A stretch of DNA of 64,000 bases from NCBI GenBank assembly GCA_029817715.1, contig JARUPY010000606.1:7936001-8000000 (forward strand), given 5' to 3'. Position numbers and translations under genes: made by a program. The notes below the pieces were generated by a model. It had not been told where the DNA came from, did no database searches, and saw only the letters and a program-made list of their open reading frames with translations. Source of the stretch: Melastoma dodecandrum. Its lineage: Eukaryota; Streptophyta; Magnoliopsida; Myrtales; Melastomataceae. Shown piece by piece: positions 12,629 to 21,820 of this stretch. Position 1 is the first letter of the stretch. Each line of letters begins with the position of its first letter.

Positions 12629-14520
12629 GTGGCATGCAACCATAAGAGAATCTGTAGTGAGATCACTACAGATTCTCTAACTCCACATACTGGACCTTCC
12701 CTACCAACAAAACCAATTTTTGTGGCTCAGGCATTATATGTACCTATCTGGAAGGAAGCTGTAGAGAATGAACTTGCTGCATTACAGAGGAACGAAACCT
12801 GGTCACTTGTGCCTTTTACTGGAGCTGAAAAGGTTATTGGTTGTAAATGGCTGTTCAAGGTGAAATTGAAGTCTAATGGGGAGCTTGAAAAGTGCAAGGC
12901 TAGATTGGTTGCCAAGGGATATCACCAAACTGAAGGGTTGGATTATACAAAAACATTTAGTCCAGTTGTAAAGCATCAAACAATCAGGGTTGTTTTGTCA
13001 TTAGCTGTGGCATATGACTGGAAATTGACACAATTGGACGTGCACAATGCATTCCTACATGGAGATCTCCAAGAAACAGTTTACATGGAGCAGGCACTTG
13101 GACGTGTATCCTCAGTTCCCTTCCTTTATCTGCAAGCTTTAAAAGGCCTTGTATGGTCTCAAACAGAGTCCAAGAGCTTAAAAAAAAAGAAATTAAGTGG
13201 CTGCATGCTGAACTAGGGTTACAGGAGTTCACTGTCAGATACATCTTTGTTCTACAGGCACTCACCAGCCGGTATACTTATTCTCTTAGTTTATGTTGAT
13301 GATATAATTGTGACAGGATCCGATCAGATTAAGATAGCAGGCCTACTTCCAAGGTTAATTTCGCGTTTTGCTCTAAAAGATCTTGGGAATCTGTCCTACT
13401 TCCTAGGTTATCGGGTGACTACATATAATTCAAAACTACATCTGTGTCAAGAGAAATATGTTACAGATGTAATCAACAGAGCAGGAATGCGGGACTGCAA
13501 TCCAGTAGCATCTCCTATGTCTTCATCTAGTATATTGTCTAAATATGAAGGTGATGTATTGGTAGATCCTACAGAGTACAGAAGTATTGTTGGTGCACTT
13601 CAATATTGCACAAATTCTCGTCCAGATATCAGCTTTGCAGTAAACAAAGCATGCCAGTTCCTACAGCAGCCTACACATCTGCATCTCAAGGCTGTGAAAC
13701 GAATTCTGCGATATCTTAGGGGTACTAGATCACATGAACTAACTTTTACTACTAGAGATACTCTTAACATCTCGTGTTTTACGGATGCGGATTGGGCGAG
13801 CTGTCCAGATGACAGGAAAAGTACAAGGGCATATTGCACTTTCCTTGGATCCAATCTAGTTTCATGGTCTTCACAGAAACAAAAAGTTGTTTCACGCTCT
13901 AGCACAGAGGCTGAGTATAGAGCACTAGTAAATGGTGTTGCAGAAGTGCTATGTTTGCAAAAGATGCTAACAGAACTACAGGTCCAGTTTCAGAAGCCTT
14001 CAATATTATACTGTGATAATATCAGTACTATTCAGTTGACTGCGAACCCAATTCTACATACTAGAACAAAGCACATAGAGATTGATTACCATTTTGTGCG
14101 TGAAAAGGTAGTGGGTGGCTCATTTGTGGTCCAACATGTTCGCTCTGAAGATCAGTTAGCAGATTCACTTATCAAACTGGTTCCAGTACAGAAATTTGTA
14201 GCACTGCGAAGCAAACTAACAGTATCAAGTAACCCTGTAGTTTTGCACTCGCAGGAAAGAGGAGAAGAGATAAGAGCTGAGGCTTATATAATAGGAGAAC
14301 AGGAGTCGGATGACAAGAAGTTAGAAGAGAAGAAGGTTGAAGAGAGTTGTTTAACGGGAAGTGTTGGGAAGACTGAAATGGAGAAGGAAGAGAAGGAGAA
14401 AACAGGAGAGACGAAGTCTGAATTGGCGGGAAGTGTTGGGCTGAAAGAAGGGCCGAGAGAGATGAAGGAGTTAGGGCCTAAGGAGATGAAGGAGATGATG
14501 AAGAAGCCCAAGATCTAGAG
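12629..14520 (+). mobile_element. Ty1/Copia retrotransposon remnant (RT and RNase H)
   Basis: Degenerate 3' half of a Copia-type LTR retrotransposon. The first open part (12629-13216) carries the start of the reverse transcriptase ([50 protein letters not shown]). After about 13090 the frame is lost: a frameshift and at least three stop codons interrupt the segment up to about 13240. A second open part (13247-14518) resumes before the catalytic YVDD and includes the RNase H region (FTDADWASCPDDRKST, SSTEAEYRAL, DNISTIQL, RTKHIEIDYHFVRE). Gag, protease and integrase are absent, so the element is 5'-truncated and cannot encode a working polyprotein. A purine-rich tract lies near 14315-14347. 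I describe the breaks only. Confidence 0.9.
12645..12678. repeat. perfect 16-bp inverted repeat with 2-bp loop
   Basis: AGAGAATCTGTAGTGA (12645-12660) is followed by GA and then its exact reverse complement (12663-12678). It lies at the left border of the Copia-derived sequence and could mark the insertion junction or a foldback footprint. Confidence 0.8.
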
Positions 14521-14689
14521 ACCCCTAAATTACAAAAAACAACTCTTTGTGGACGACATCTGACATGATGCCTGCCACTACTGTTTATTTAGTTACTCAT
14601 CCTAACTGATCATGCGTCTTCTTCTGTCTTCAATCTCCACAACCTCGCTTGCGATTTCGATGTCTACTTTGAGTGAATAAGTTTCAACA
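14362..14689 (+). repeat. candidate 3' LTR of the Copia remnant
   Basis: A 328-bp segment begins TGTTGGG just after a purine-rich tract and ends GTTTCAACA, giving TGTTG...CAACA terminal inverted repeats typical of Copia LTRs. It starts inside the terminal open frame of the polyprotein remnant. There is no 5' LTR in the window to compare with, so the right boundary is an inference. Confidence 0.4.
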
Positions 14690-15089
14690 CACAGCATTGT
14701 TAAGTGAGCCAACCCCAATAAACGGCTCCGGGGACAAAGTCGTGTCGATTTAGTACATCAAGACATTATGATAACCTACGATGGACGCCGCCGGATGGTA
14801 GAGAAACCAGGAGCCACGTGCGTAGTCGACAACGGTGGCATATGACAAAAATGGGGAGATTCGATGCTTCTCCTTTGGTACGTACACTTATTACAAGCCC
14901 TGTCTTTGGTAAGAAAAGAACTTGACTCGACTTGATCTTCAACCCGTGGTTTTGCATCAATTCTGGGTAACCCCAAAAATCAGGTCCACTGATCCCCTGA
15001 TCATTTCATTGATTCTTCTTACTAATTCTGTCCTTATTTGATTATACCCACGTGAAACTAATTTAATGAATGAATGCCGATGGAGAGTC
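14690..15089. other. non-coding spacer between retroelements
   Basis: No gene or repeat structure recognised in these 400 bp. Confidence 0.4.
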
Positions 15090-16462
15090 ACGCCTGATAA
15101 CTCTAGTAAAATAGAGTTATATTATCACATTTAGGCTTAATTCTAGTTAGTTTCGAGAATTTTAATTGTTATTGTTGCCAATTGAGCTGTAAATTGTCAT
15201 TCATCACGTTTGCTTTGTGATCATAGGAAGTAAAGGAAGGCATGAAGGAAAACAAAGCAAAAGGGTGAAGGATGAAGATGAATAGAAGGCGGAGGACACG
15301 GTGCAGCTGCAACCAATCTTCTTGCAGCTGCACAAGTGAAGCAGAAGGACGACAGACAGGCTCGTGCAGCTGCAACTCCAAGCTCGTGCAGCTGCAAGAG
15401 GAGAGGAGGAATTGATCAAGGGCATCAGACTGGTCGTTGCAGCTGCAACGCCAGTCCCCTGCAGCTGCACGAGTGCGACAGGGCAGATATGAGGAGAGCT
15501 CCAGAGAGGTCGTTGCAGCTGCAACGAATTCATCTTGCAGCTGTACGACATAATATTGCCCGAAAATTAGATTTTATTTTTAGATTTGCTTTAGGTATAA
15601 AAGATTGGATTTTAGGTTTTGAAGGGGAACCCTTTTCTCTTTTCCCCTTCTGACTTTGGTTTTGGCACCCGACGACGGCTAGGAACAAGGAGACGAAGAC
15701 GTTGATGGAGACTTCGACGATCCTTCTTTTCTCTTTGCTTTTTGTTTCGTTTTCGATGTCGAACTAAACATCTTTTGTCTAGGATGATGATGAACCGACT
15801 CGTGTAGTTGGTTATCCACTTTTTCGGAATCAATTTAAGAAGATTTATCGTTTACTTGTGTTTCTTCTGTGTTTACTGCTTATTTATCGGGTTGATCGCT
15901 GGTTTGTATTAACTCTTAGTCTTAAGTGAACTCGAGAGAGACTTAGGATTAGAAGAGGGGAAACACAACTTAGGTTAAGGCCGAGAGATCGGTTTAACTA
16001 AGAGGAGTATAGAGATATACACTCGTAGGTAACCGAGAGAACAATTGGATCTCAAGGAATTCTGATTATTCGTGATTCGCTATAGAAATATAGGTTTACG
16101 GGTGATTAGTAATTCACAGTTACAGCCTCGAGAGAGGTGTAGCGATTGTTAGGGAATTGTGGTTAGTAAACGGTAAAACGGATTGAATTGAGGAAGAGAG
16201 AGTGTGATAATCTACGAAACGATAGGGGATTCATAGTCCTATGCTTTTCTTCCATTGACTACTGCTTTGCTTTTGTTTTCTGCAATTTTAATTACTTGCG
16301 TCAACTCATCAAATCAATTAACTGTTTACGGCTAGAATCTGAGATTTGCTGGTAATCGGCAGTAGGTTCTAACTAGTCCTCGTGGGAACGATACTTTTTC
16401 TCATCATTATATTACTTGCGCGACCCGTATACTTGCGTGTGCGATTTGGTTTGAACAACGCC
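15090..16462 (+). mobile_element. solo LTR (1363 bp) with ACGCC target-site duplication
   Basis: A complete LTR without an internal domain. It runs from TGATAACTCTAG (15095) to TTTGAACA (16457), bounded by TG...CA. The five bases before it (15090-15094) and after it (16458-16462) are both ACGCC, an exact target-site duplication. The 5' end holds a 9-bp inverted repeat (ATAACTCTA / TAGAGTTAT, 15097-15120). A TATA box (TATAAAAG) is at 15596-15603. The 3' part contains CGTGGGAACGATACT...TTACTTG-CGCGACCCGTATACTTGCG, the style of ending I associate with Ty3/Gypsy Tat/Retand-like LTRs. A solo LTR forms by recombination between the two LTRs of a full element. The lineage call is from memory; the structure is direct. 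Confidence 0.85.
15303..15544. repeat. array of eight GCAGCTGC palindromes in four pairs
   Basis: The 8-bp palindrome GCAGCTGC starts at 15303, 15324, 15366, 15388, 15439, 15461 and 15515, with a one-mismatch copy (GCAGCTGT) at 15537. Within pairs the spacing is 21, 22, 22 and 22 bp; pair starts are 63, 73 and 76 bp apart. Flanks extend the symmetry in copies 5 and 7 to GTTGCAGCTGCAAC. The array lies in the U3 part of the solo LTR, 50-290 bp before its TATA box, so an enhancer role is plausible. CAGCTG is an E-box core. Confidence 0.85.
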
Positions 16463-16774
16463 CACCGATTGCCCCAGTGGGTTTAATTCGTGGAATAATA
16501 ACCCCCATTCTTACCATAAGATTATGTGCGATACATATGTAAGGTATGAGGGAAAGCTTATCTAGAACTAGTATAGCCTTCTGGGGATACGTACACCCAT
16601 CAACTCCGGATCAATCCACTGAACAACCAAAGTACTGGGTATGTTCGTAAACTAGTAATTCATTTTATACACAATGTGGAAAATTTTGGATATGAGATTT
16701 GTGATCTTAAACTTGAATGCTGAAGCTCAAATTGTACTAAACCCTGATTCATATTATGACAATTCACCTACCTT
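16463..16774. other. spacer between solo LTR and Gly/Cys-rich gene
   Basis: AT-rich; probably includes the 3' UTR of the gene on the minus strand that ends at 16775. Nothing else recognised. Confidence 0.4.
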
Positions 16775-17170
16775 TCAGTTGCAGCCGCTGCCGCCCCCGC
16801 AGCCACCCCCTCCACCACATCCCCCTCCTCCGCAACCGCACCCTCCGCAGCTGCACCCTCCACAGGCGCACCCTCCTCCACCAGCTCCTCCTCCTCCTCC
16901 TCCTCCTCCATCACCAGTCCCGCCAGAGCCCCCGCCGGAACTAATTACAACAATGGAGCCGTTGGGACCAATGGAAGTACTTACGCTGTTGCCGCGGACA
17001 CGACCACCCTTCCCTTTCTTCCCCTTGGCATTGTCGTGATTGCCGCAGAAGAATATAACCATGGACACCGGGAATATCGACGCCATGACAGCGACCAAGA
17101 CGAGGATACTTCCGGATGCCGCCTCCGCTGGGAAAAAGCCAACAACTAGAAAGACTGACAACCGCGCCAT
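16775..17170 (-). CDS. Gly/Cys-rich single-span membrane protein, MARLSV family member 2
   Basis: Single-exon, 131 aa. The start at 17170 (MARLSVFLVVGFF) is chosen because it aligns with its relatives; an open frame extends upstream but is not conserved as protein. The membrane span is at about residues 19-42 (ASGSILVLVAVMASIFPVSM then VIFFCGNH). A Lys/Gly linker (NAKGKKGKGG) and a Ser/Gly part follow. The last ~50 residues are Gly with regularly spaced Cys (GGCACGGCSCGGCGCGGG and further CGGGG units; about nine Cys). This resembles a metal-binding or cross-linking tail but matches no metallothionein I know. It is the left member of the unit duplicated at 25.3-30.3 kb. Function unknown. Confidence 0.6.
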   Translation of the reverse strand: MARLSVFLVVGFFPAEAASGSILVLVAVMASIFPVSMVIFFCGNHDNAKGKKGKGGRVRGNSVSTSIGPNGSIVVISSGGGSGGTGDGGGGGGGGAGGGGCACGGCSCGGCGCGGGGCGGGGGCGGGSGCN

Positions 17171-18412
17171 GGCTTGAAAACTTGATCGGTGGGACGTTTG
17201 TCTTGCGGGGTTGGCTTGGATGGATTTAATAAACAAGTAATTCTCGTCCACAAGGAACAAACGCGTAAATTCCTGAAAACATTCAATGACGTTTCTGATC
17301 CGATTTAAGGTTGACATATCGACACTCGTCTCATCTGACTATACATTGACATTAAAGATATTACCGTAGTTATATCTTATGAGAATATTTTAGGACAAGA
17401 TTATTGAATTAAGGAAGGAAGGAAAAAAGAACAAGATGGAGATACTTTCTATAAACAAGCATTACACATTCATTATTTCAATCGATACATTTTGTTCCTA
17501 CAAATAGTATTAGAGTATGAAGAATATCAACAGCTCATTTGCCTATAAATGAATGCGGTTCTTTTGGTAAATAGAGACTAGAGAATATGAATATCAACAG
17601 CTCATTTGCCTATAAATGGAAGTCTGCGGGGCCAACCAGAAGCCAAAACTAATCTAAAGGAGGAAAAAGAAAACCCTTACGAACATTACATGAGAGTTCA
17701 CTATTCTCAATGCGCCTGGCGATTCCTCCCGACGACGACGACGTTGTTTCGTAACATGCGTGGGGCTCCCGCTCGCGGAACACTCGAGAAATGCGTTTGG
17801 GCTTTGCCGACAGCCAGAAAAATGTCACCTTGGAGTGACAAGACAAAAACAAAAAAGAATTATTACTAGCGACACCGAGTTTAAGAAAAGACAAAAAAAA
17901 AAGACAAGTGGAGGGGACAGACAGACCAGTATCCTGAGATCCACTTGCTCCAACAGATAGGAGGTGAAGGTCTCTGGAGCACATCAACAAATCCAGCAAC
18001 GACCATTCAACGGAAGAGTTTCCCCCTTAGTACCAAGAACTAAACCTAACTCATTCGGACCGCATTTTCGTTTTTAATTCTCAAGTTTGAGACTCGACTC
18101 GGTGATCGACCCGAACTTGCACGACACCGAGGAAGCTTATAAAATAAAAACCCTTCTTAGTCCTTAAAAGATTGCAACTACAGCATCAACCAAAGCCTTT
18201 TGAGTGAGTCGTGGGAATCTTGGATTGACAAGCAAGTGGAAACCCATATAACATATTCCTATTTCCTGGCATACTTTAGAACTACCCCCCGTATTCTTCA
18301 AGATTATTCCGGAGCCCCAGATCGCTTATTTTTCCGACGTACTGTAAGGTTCTCGTCTTCCCTGCATTGTCTGGATTAATTATGAGCCATTCTCGAGGAT
18401 AGTGGTTGGATC
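17171..18412. other. upstream region of the Gly/Cys-rich gene
   Basis: 1.2 kb without supportable genes. It contains a duplicated 25-30 bp motif (TATCAACAGCTCATTTGCC followed by TATAAATG) at about 17525-17552 and 17591-17618, conserved in copy B and possibly a promoter element. Open frames at 17606-17999 are not conserved in copy B. Confidence 0.45.
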
Positions 18413-18781
18413 TTAACAGCCGCCGCCGCCCCCGCCTCCTCCGCACCCGCCGCCATGGTGTCCTCCAGCATGGTGACCCCCTGCATGATGTCCTCCAGCA
18501 TGGTGACCCCCTGCATGATGTCCGCCATCATGGTGGTGGTGTCCGACATGGTGGTGTCCGCCATCTCCGCCACCATCGCCTCCATCTGCTTCGCCGGGAC
18601 CACCTCTGTGCTTCCTCTTTTCCCTCTCTGGGTGGTCATTGCAGAAGAACAAGACCATGGAGACCAAGAAGAATGAAGCCACGACAGCTGCAGACAGGAC
18701 AAGGATTCCGCCAGATGCAGAAGGCAGAAAAGCTGGCTTATTACCGTAACCATGGATAAAAACTACAGACATCCGCGCCAT
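18413..18781 (-). CDS. His/Gly-rich single-span membrane protein, MARLSV family member 3
   Basis: Single-exon, 122 aa. It begins MARMSVVFIHGYGNKPAF; the membrane span lies at about residues 22-46 (SGGILVLSAAVVASFFLVSM). Then comes CNDHPEREKRKHRGG (basic, probably cytosolic), a Gly/Asp part, and a His-rich tail (HHHVGHHHHDGG followed by four HHAGG repeats) ending in poly-Gly with two Cys. The paralogue at 26661 has only two HHAGG repeats, so the repeat number changed after duplication. The tail could bind Zn, Ni or Cu ions; that is inference from His content only. No known family was recognised. The N-terminal signature is shared with members 1, 2, 4 and 5. Confidence 0.65.
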   Translation of the reverse strand: MARMSVVFIHGYGNKPAFLPSASGGILVLSAAVVASFFLVSMVLFFCNDHPEREKRKHRGGPGEADGGDGGGDGGHHHVGHHHHDGGHHAGGHHAGGHHAGGHHAGGHHGGGCGGGGGGGGC

Positions 18782-19231
18782 GACCCACCCAAAGGAGGAA
18801 GACGATCGCTGATATCTTCCCAAGTCTCATTTCTGGATCCTTCTTTATACACGATTAGGACAAACAGAGAAATTTCCAAAGCAACGCCAAGCCACGACTC
18901 CTCCCCCCTCCCCATCCCCCAATAATTGACTTGACGACTTCCTAAGATTTGGCTTTTAACTCCCCGTTTTTTCTCAACCATGTAAATAAAAAAATACATC
19001 TACGTCTAGTTCGAACTTTTAGATCGAGAATTTTATAACATTGATATTAATAAGAGATTACGTCTCCTTGTTGATGTTCACTCTGCTCGTGGCTCTTGAC
19101 TATATAATCGTAAATGGCTCGTGTTGTTAGCTAATTGGTGGTTTCTTCTTTTCGTTCTTATTTTAATCACCAAGCATGATTAAAATAAAACTACTATTGA
19201 TGGACTTCGCACTAAGCCCGAGAGGCTCTGT
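18782..19231. other. spacer between the His/Gly-rich gene and the RPL22 promoter
   Basis: About 450 bp holding the His/Gly-rich gene's upstream region (minus strand). A C/T-rich run (about 18900-18920) is shared with copy B. No gene seen. Confidence 0.4.
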
Positions 19232-19401
19232 TTAGGCCCAGGTAGTAGGCCCAACTCTAAGCCCGGACACATCGGCCCATTACCAGCCTAGATGTATTAC
19301 GTTTCCATTGGACTAAATTGACGCGACTCAAGACATGGAGGACTAAAACACAAAACAACATTAACCTCGGATCGATCTTCGGACAACGTTAGGTTAGGGT
19401 T
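19232..19401 (+). promoter_or_regulatory. RPL22 copy A promoter: site II and telo-box
   Basis: GGCCCA (site II) elements cluster at about 19234-19280 (TTTAGGCCCAGG, TAGGCCCAAC, CGGCCCATT). A telo-box (TTAGGGTT) is at 19394-19401, just upstream of a spliced 5' leader whose likely intron runs from about 19516 to 19779. Confidence 0.55.
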
Positions 19402-19788
19402 ACTCATAAAAGGCAAGAACAGCTACCCTGGCGAAGGGGGGATTGCAGCGCCGCAGTTGCTACCGAGACCCTCCATCCCCTTGCCATTACCGTACCCGTC
19501 CGGGTCGACGATCAGGTGATGCCCCTCCCAGAATCTGGATCTTGGGTCTTTCTGGGTCGTCTTGTTTTTTTGCTAGTTGACAGGGTCTTTGATGTTGTGC
19601 GTGATTTCGATTCATGGGTTTTGGGGGTTTGTGATTTGAAGTAGCTTTTTTGAATCTGACTTATGATTTGTCTTTTTTTTTTCACATTGTTTGAAGTTGG
19701 TTCGTGTCTTTTTGGGTGTTCGGGCGTTGAACCTGGCGAAGGGAGTGTTTTTAAACTGCTCTTGTATGTGTTTTTGTAGCAAGCGAAG

Positions 19789-20516
19789 ATGTCTAAGGGA
19801 ACTGCAGCTGGAGCTAAGGGAAAGAAGAAGGGCGTGACCTTCACAATCGACTGCGCGAAGCCAGTTGAGGACAAGATCATGGAAATTGCTTCATTCGAGA
19901 AGTTCCTGCAGGAGAAAATCAAGGTCGATGGCAAGGCCGGAGCCCTTGGGGATACCGTCACTGTCACCAGGGAAAAGACTAAGATTATTGTCACTTCCGA
20001 TAGTAACTTCTCCAAGAGGTAGTGATCTATCGAATCATGATGTATTTTGCTGGGTTACATGCAATTTCTTTAGTAGATTTGCAAATTTGAAAAGCCAGAA
20101 TGAGGGCGATGGTTACAGACTTTGTTTATACAGCCTGCCGAAGCAAGAGAGAAAGGATTGCAACTTTAAAAGCTTAATGATTTTAGCTGTCTTTAGCTGG
20201 CTTGTGAGTTTAATAGGTGACCTGATTCCATTATAAAGTTTCCATCGATAGTGTTGGCCTATGCTTCTGTCTGTCTTATTCTTGTTACATTCTGAGCTCC
20301 TGAATTTCAGGAAGAGCCTACGTAAGTTTCTAGATGGTTTGAGGGCCTTGTCTAATGCATTTCTTTTGCAGGTACTTGAAGTACCTGACCAAGAAGTACC
20401 TGAAGAAGCATAATGTCCGAGATTGGCTCAGGGTCATTGCTTCCAACAAAGACCGAAGCGTCTATGAGGTCAGATACTTCAACATCGCCGAGAATGAAGG
20501 GGAGGAGGAAGATTAA
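19789..20516 (+). CDS. RPL22: 60S ribosomal protein L22 (eL22), copy A
   Basis: Cytosolic large-subunit protein eL22. Two coding exons, 19789-20018 and 20372-20516, encode 124 aa, the family length. It starts [19 protein letters not shown] and contains [35 protein letters not shown] and [16 protein letters not shown] (the intron splits the Arg codon). It ends in the acidic ENEGEEED tail typical of eL22. A 5' UTR intron ends at the AG directly before CAAGCGAAG. The protein is identical to that of copy B at 28031. Both copies keep intact splice sites and promoter motifs, so both may be expressed. Confidence 0.95.
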
Positions 20517-21820
20517 GCTTGGACTGCAGATTGGCTTTAATGTGGATCTTCCTTTTTGCCGTCTGTGTTACTTACATTGGAATGAGGTTTATGGATTTTT
20601 GTTCTATATTCTGTGGGCTTCGCTTTCATGGAGGAGAATTAAATCATTTTTTGGTGTTGCATGTGCTAATTTTGGGATCGAGCCCTTGTCAACATGTACC
20701 CAACGTCTTGGGTCCCTCGTCGTAGTCATTTTGAGTTGGGAGTCAATGAAGTATCCTTGGTCGCTGGCTGAAAAATTGTTCCTGGCCTTGACAAGCTAAT
20801 CCTGGTACAACTGATGACTGGGTGTGGTTAAGGAGGGCAGATGCTATCCTCAATCAACTGTGTTCGACTTCTCCCGTGGCTGTATGTATCCCGTTTGTGG
20901 CCAGATATCTCGTGTTCATGACATCCAAATATGGCATGTATAATGGATGTCAGATACCTTGTCATTAGCAACTAAAGCAAGTTTGGTTTTCCCGAGGTTG
21001 TCCGGTTCAAAAGGTGGACCAAGAGAAGAACAAGTTTTACATTTTAGTGAAGGGGCAACCAGCCAAGCCAACCACAGAGAGGAACAAACTGCGGAAGTCA
21101 AAACTAGATTTTACTACTAACCAAGAAAAACTCTTCCCATCCAATCATAAGATTTTACATATAATTAGAGATTTTGTTTTTGAATGTTTGGTACATATAT
21201 TGATTGATTCCTTCTAAAAAAGGTGTGCTTCACTGGAAGGCCATGGAGCATATGGGCACATGAACATCATGTCTTGTTGTAATTGTGTTTTTCATTTTTG
21301 CCAATTGGCAGCACAAGATTCTGATCACATCCAAATGTTCTTTTGTCGGCAAAGAATATATTCTCATAAAAACAACTGGCCCCTAAAATCCAATGCAATA
21401 ACTAGACTGAATTGACATTTCTAAAAAATCTATGAAATTTGATTTAGTGGTTATTTGGGGCAGGCCAATTTTGTCCCAATATACCCGTTCTTCTCTGTTC
21501 GGCCACTAATCTTATGGATGGTTTCTCTTTTTAAATATATATCTTCAAATTGTCATATCCGATTGGAATTACATTCCCACCCCCACCACCCACAATCAAT
21601 AGCGATTTCCTTTTTTCTTATAGAATAAAATCATAAACTCGGAATCATCGAACTCAATTTTTTCCTGTATCTTTTGAGAATATGAGTAAATTCTATCTGC
21701 CTCTCAACTATAAATACAAAGCTACTGGGGTGGATTATTTCTTGAATTCAATTCGACACAATTCCCGCGGCATCCTCTCTTGTAACAATTCTTCTTGTTG
21801 TCCTAGTACTACAGAAAAAG
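20517..21820. other. RPL22 3' flank and promoter of FMN-hydrolase-like gene
   Basis: A TATA box (TATAAATA, 21709-21716) lies about 105 bp before the hydrolase start codon at 21821. About 215 bp at 21020-21236 is absent from copy B. No separate gene supported. Confidence 0.5.

Noticed and set aside
15303..15544. CRISPR-like regular repeats
   Set aside because: Plant nuclear context, repeats of only 8 bp, paired spacing and location in an LTR promoter region; not a CRISPR array.
16775..17170. Metallothionein identity for the Gly/Cys-rich protein
   Set aside because: Metallothioneins lack a transmembrane anchor, and their Cys-Cys/Cys-x-Cys spacing differs from the Gly-spaced cysteines here.
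18406..18759. Plus-strand His/Arg-rich and Met/Val-rich frames
   Set aside because: They are antisense shadows of the GGHHAGG-type repeats; the minus-strand gene explains them, and the same holds at 26654-26992.
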